From: an uncultured Collinsella sp.
GTDB lineage: Bacteria; Actinomycetota; Coriobacteriia; Coriobacteriales; Coriobacteriaceae
Direction of reading: 5' to 3'
NCBI GenBank assembly: GCA_900540895.1
Contig: UQHV01000020.1
Span: forward strand, 1 to 41,456
Length of the DNA stretch: 41,456 nt
Part shown: piece after piece, positions 40,738-41,456 of the stretch
How the letters are laid out: the number at the start of each line of letters is the position of its first letter
How positions within the stretch are numbered: the stretch's first letter is position 1
Made by a program: the position numbers and the translations under genes
The notes under the pieces: generated by a model
The model's database searches: none
What the model saw: the letters and a program-made list of their open reading frames with translations, nothing else
Told to the model about the DNA's origin: nothing

Positions 40738-41409
40738 CTAGGCGGTGGCGCGACCTAGCCAGTTGCCGCTGTGATGGTAGATGGTGAACATGGTTGCGGT
40801 GATGAGCCAGGTTACGGGGTAAACCAGCAGTAGATGCTCGAGCGACGGATCGAAGGGCATGATCGCAAACACCCAGATCACCCTCAAGACAACGGTGCCA
40901 AAGATGGTGAGCATCATAGGCTGCAAACTCACGCCGGCACCGCGAATGGAACCCGACGCGTTTTCGATAATCGAGAAGATCGCATAGAACGGCGCAATGA
41001 AATGGAGGATAGTCGTGGTGTACGCCGAAATCGAAGCATCGTCGACAAACAAACGCGACAGCGGGCCCGAAAACCCCAGCAGCACGGCAGACAGGCCACC
41101 AATGAGCATAAACGACAGCACGAGCGACGTATGGTAGCCCTTGCGCATGCGCTCGTAGTTGCGCGCGCCAAAGTTCTGCGCCGAGAACGTAGTGATCGAT
41201 ACGCCGAGCGCCTCGGTCACCATCCAGATAATGCCATCCAGGCGCCCAGATAGACCCCAAGCAGTCGTGACATCGGCGCCAAACGAATTAACCGACACCT
41301 GGATCAGCACGTTCGAGATCGAATAGGCAGCCGATTGAAAACCGAGTGGCAGACCACACGAGATCATACTCTTGCAAATACCGCGATCGATACCGAGCTT
41401 AGACAGACA
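40738..41409 (-). pseudogene. C-terminal half of a MATE-family efflux transporter, truncated
   Basis: Coding similarity to MATE multidrug/Na+ antiporters runs from a TAG stop in frame at 41410-41412 to the stop at 40738, about 223 residues. The segment SKLGIDRGICKSMISCGLPLGFQSA, read in pieces, is the start of the second MATE repeat, followed by VSNVLIQ-like and NFGARNYERM motifs and five to six hydrophobic helices. MATE proteins have about 12 helices, so the first half is missing or off-frame. The 44 bases between the stop and the window end have no MATE similarity in any frame. An ATG at 41365-41367 is in frame but lacks a ribosome site. It appears to be a remnant. Confidence 0.68.
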
Positions 41410-41456
41410 CTATGACCCAATCCGAGGGCACTAAAAAGATAGGAGCCCCCGCTCGT

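Noticed and set aside
1..41456. CRISPR array, phage or transposase genes
   Set aside because: No regularly spaced direct repeats, integrase, capsid or transposase motifs were seen on either strand.

Overview
The window looks like a chromosomal segment of a GC-rich, Gram-positive actinobacterium of the Coriobacteriia, most like Collinsella. This placement is an inference from gene content (complete fructose PTS, an actinobacterial-type EF-P loop, a T-box in front of ileS, Asp23, B/F/G-type sigma factor), gene order and base composition; no database was searched. Almost every gene lies on the minus strand. Exceptions are the RpiR regulator, a 79-residue membrane protein, an iron-type alcohol dehydrogenase and a damaged cobO-like gene. 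Long plus-strand open frames opposite the minus-strand genes are shadows of high GC and are not annotated.

Region 1 (1-9780), sugar uptake. After a truncated tRNA-Glu with a good promoter and the CCA-adding enzyme come two tandem 1-phosphofructokinase-like kinases, enzyme I, HPr and a IIB-IIC-IIA fructose permease. A divergent RpiR-family regulator faces the permease across a spacer rich in symmetric sites. HPr and the permease are separated by about 550 bases without genes that hold a 152-bp near-perfect inverted repeat and a 71-bp palindromic repeat.

Region 2 (9874-16267), housekeeping. In transcription order: an M24 peptidase, EF-P, Asp23, NusB, XseB, TlyA, NAD kinase and RecN. From Asp23 to RecN the genes overlap or are separated by a few bases. 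Region 3 (16400-23076) runs alaS, ruvX, mltG, yqeG-type HAD phosphatase, aroK and an aroB-family gene. The AroB protein has lost the zinc ligands and other active-site residues of dehydroquinate synthase.

Region 4 (23149-33110) holds the small AT-rich membrane protein gene, convergent with an operon of DUF948-like protein, a degenerate RsbW-like protein, a sigma factor and an AI-2E-family permease. Then come RarA, an HD-domain dGTPase, an A24 prepilin peptidase, a membrane GT2 glycosyltransferase, RluD and LspA. Region 5 (33181-41456) has IleS with a readable T-box riboswitch (specifier AUC, bulge beginning UGGU, tandem terminators), an Fe-ADH/GldA-like enzyme, a DUF523 protein, FtsH, a corrinoid adenosyltransferase gene with a stop at codon 5, a second copy of the palindromic repeat, and the 3' half of a MATE transporter gene with an in-frame stop.

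The strongest leads are the AroB pseudoenzyme next to a normal AroK, the ileS T-box with an extra terminator hairpin inside its antiterminator, the palindromic repeat family, the ATP-site-less anti-sigma-like protein, and the decayed cobO and MATE genes flanking the second repeat. No CRISPR array, prophage or transposase gene was seen.
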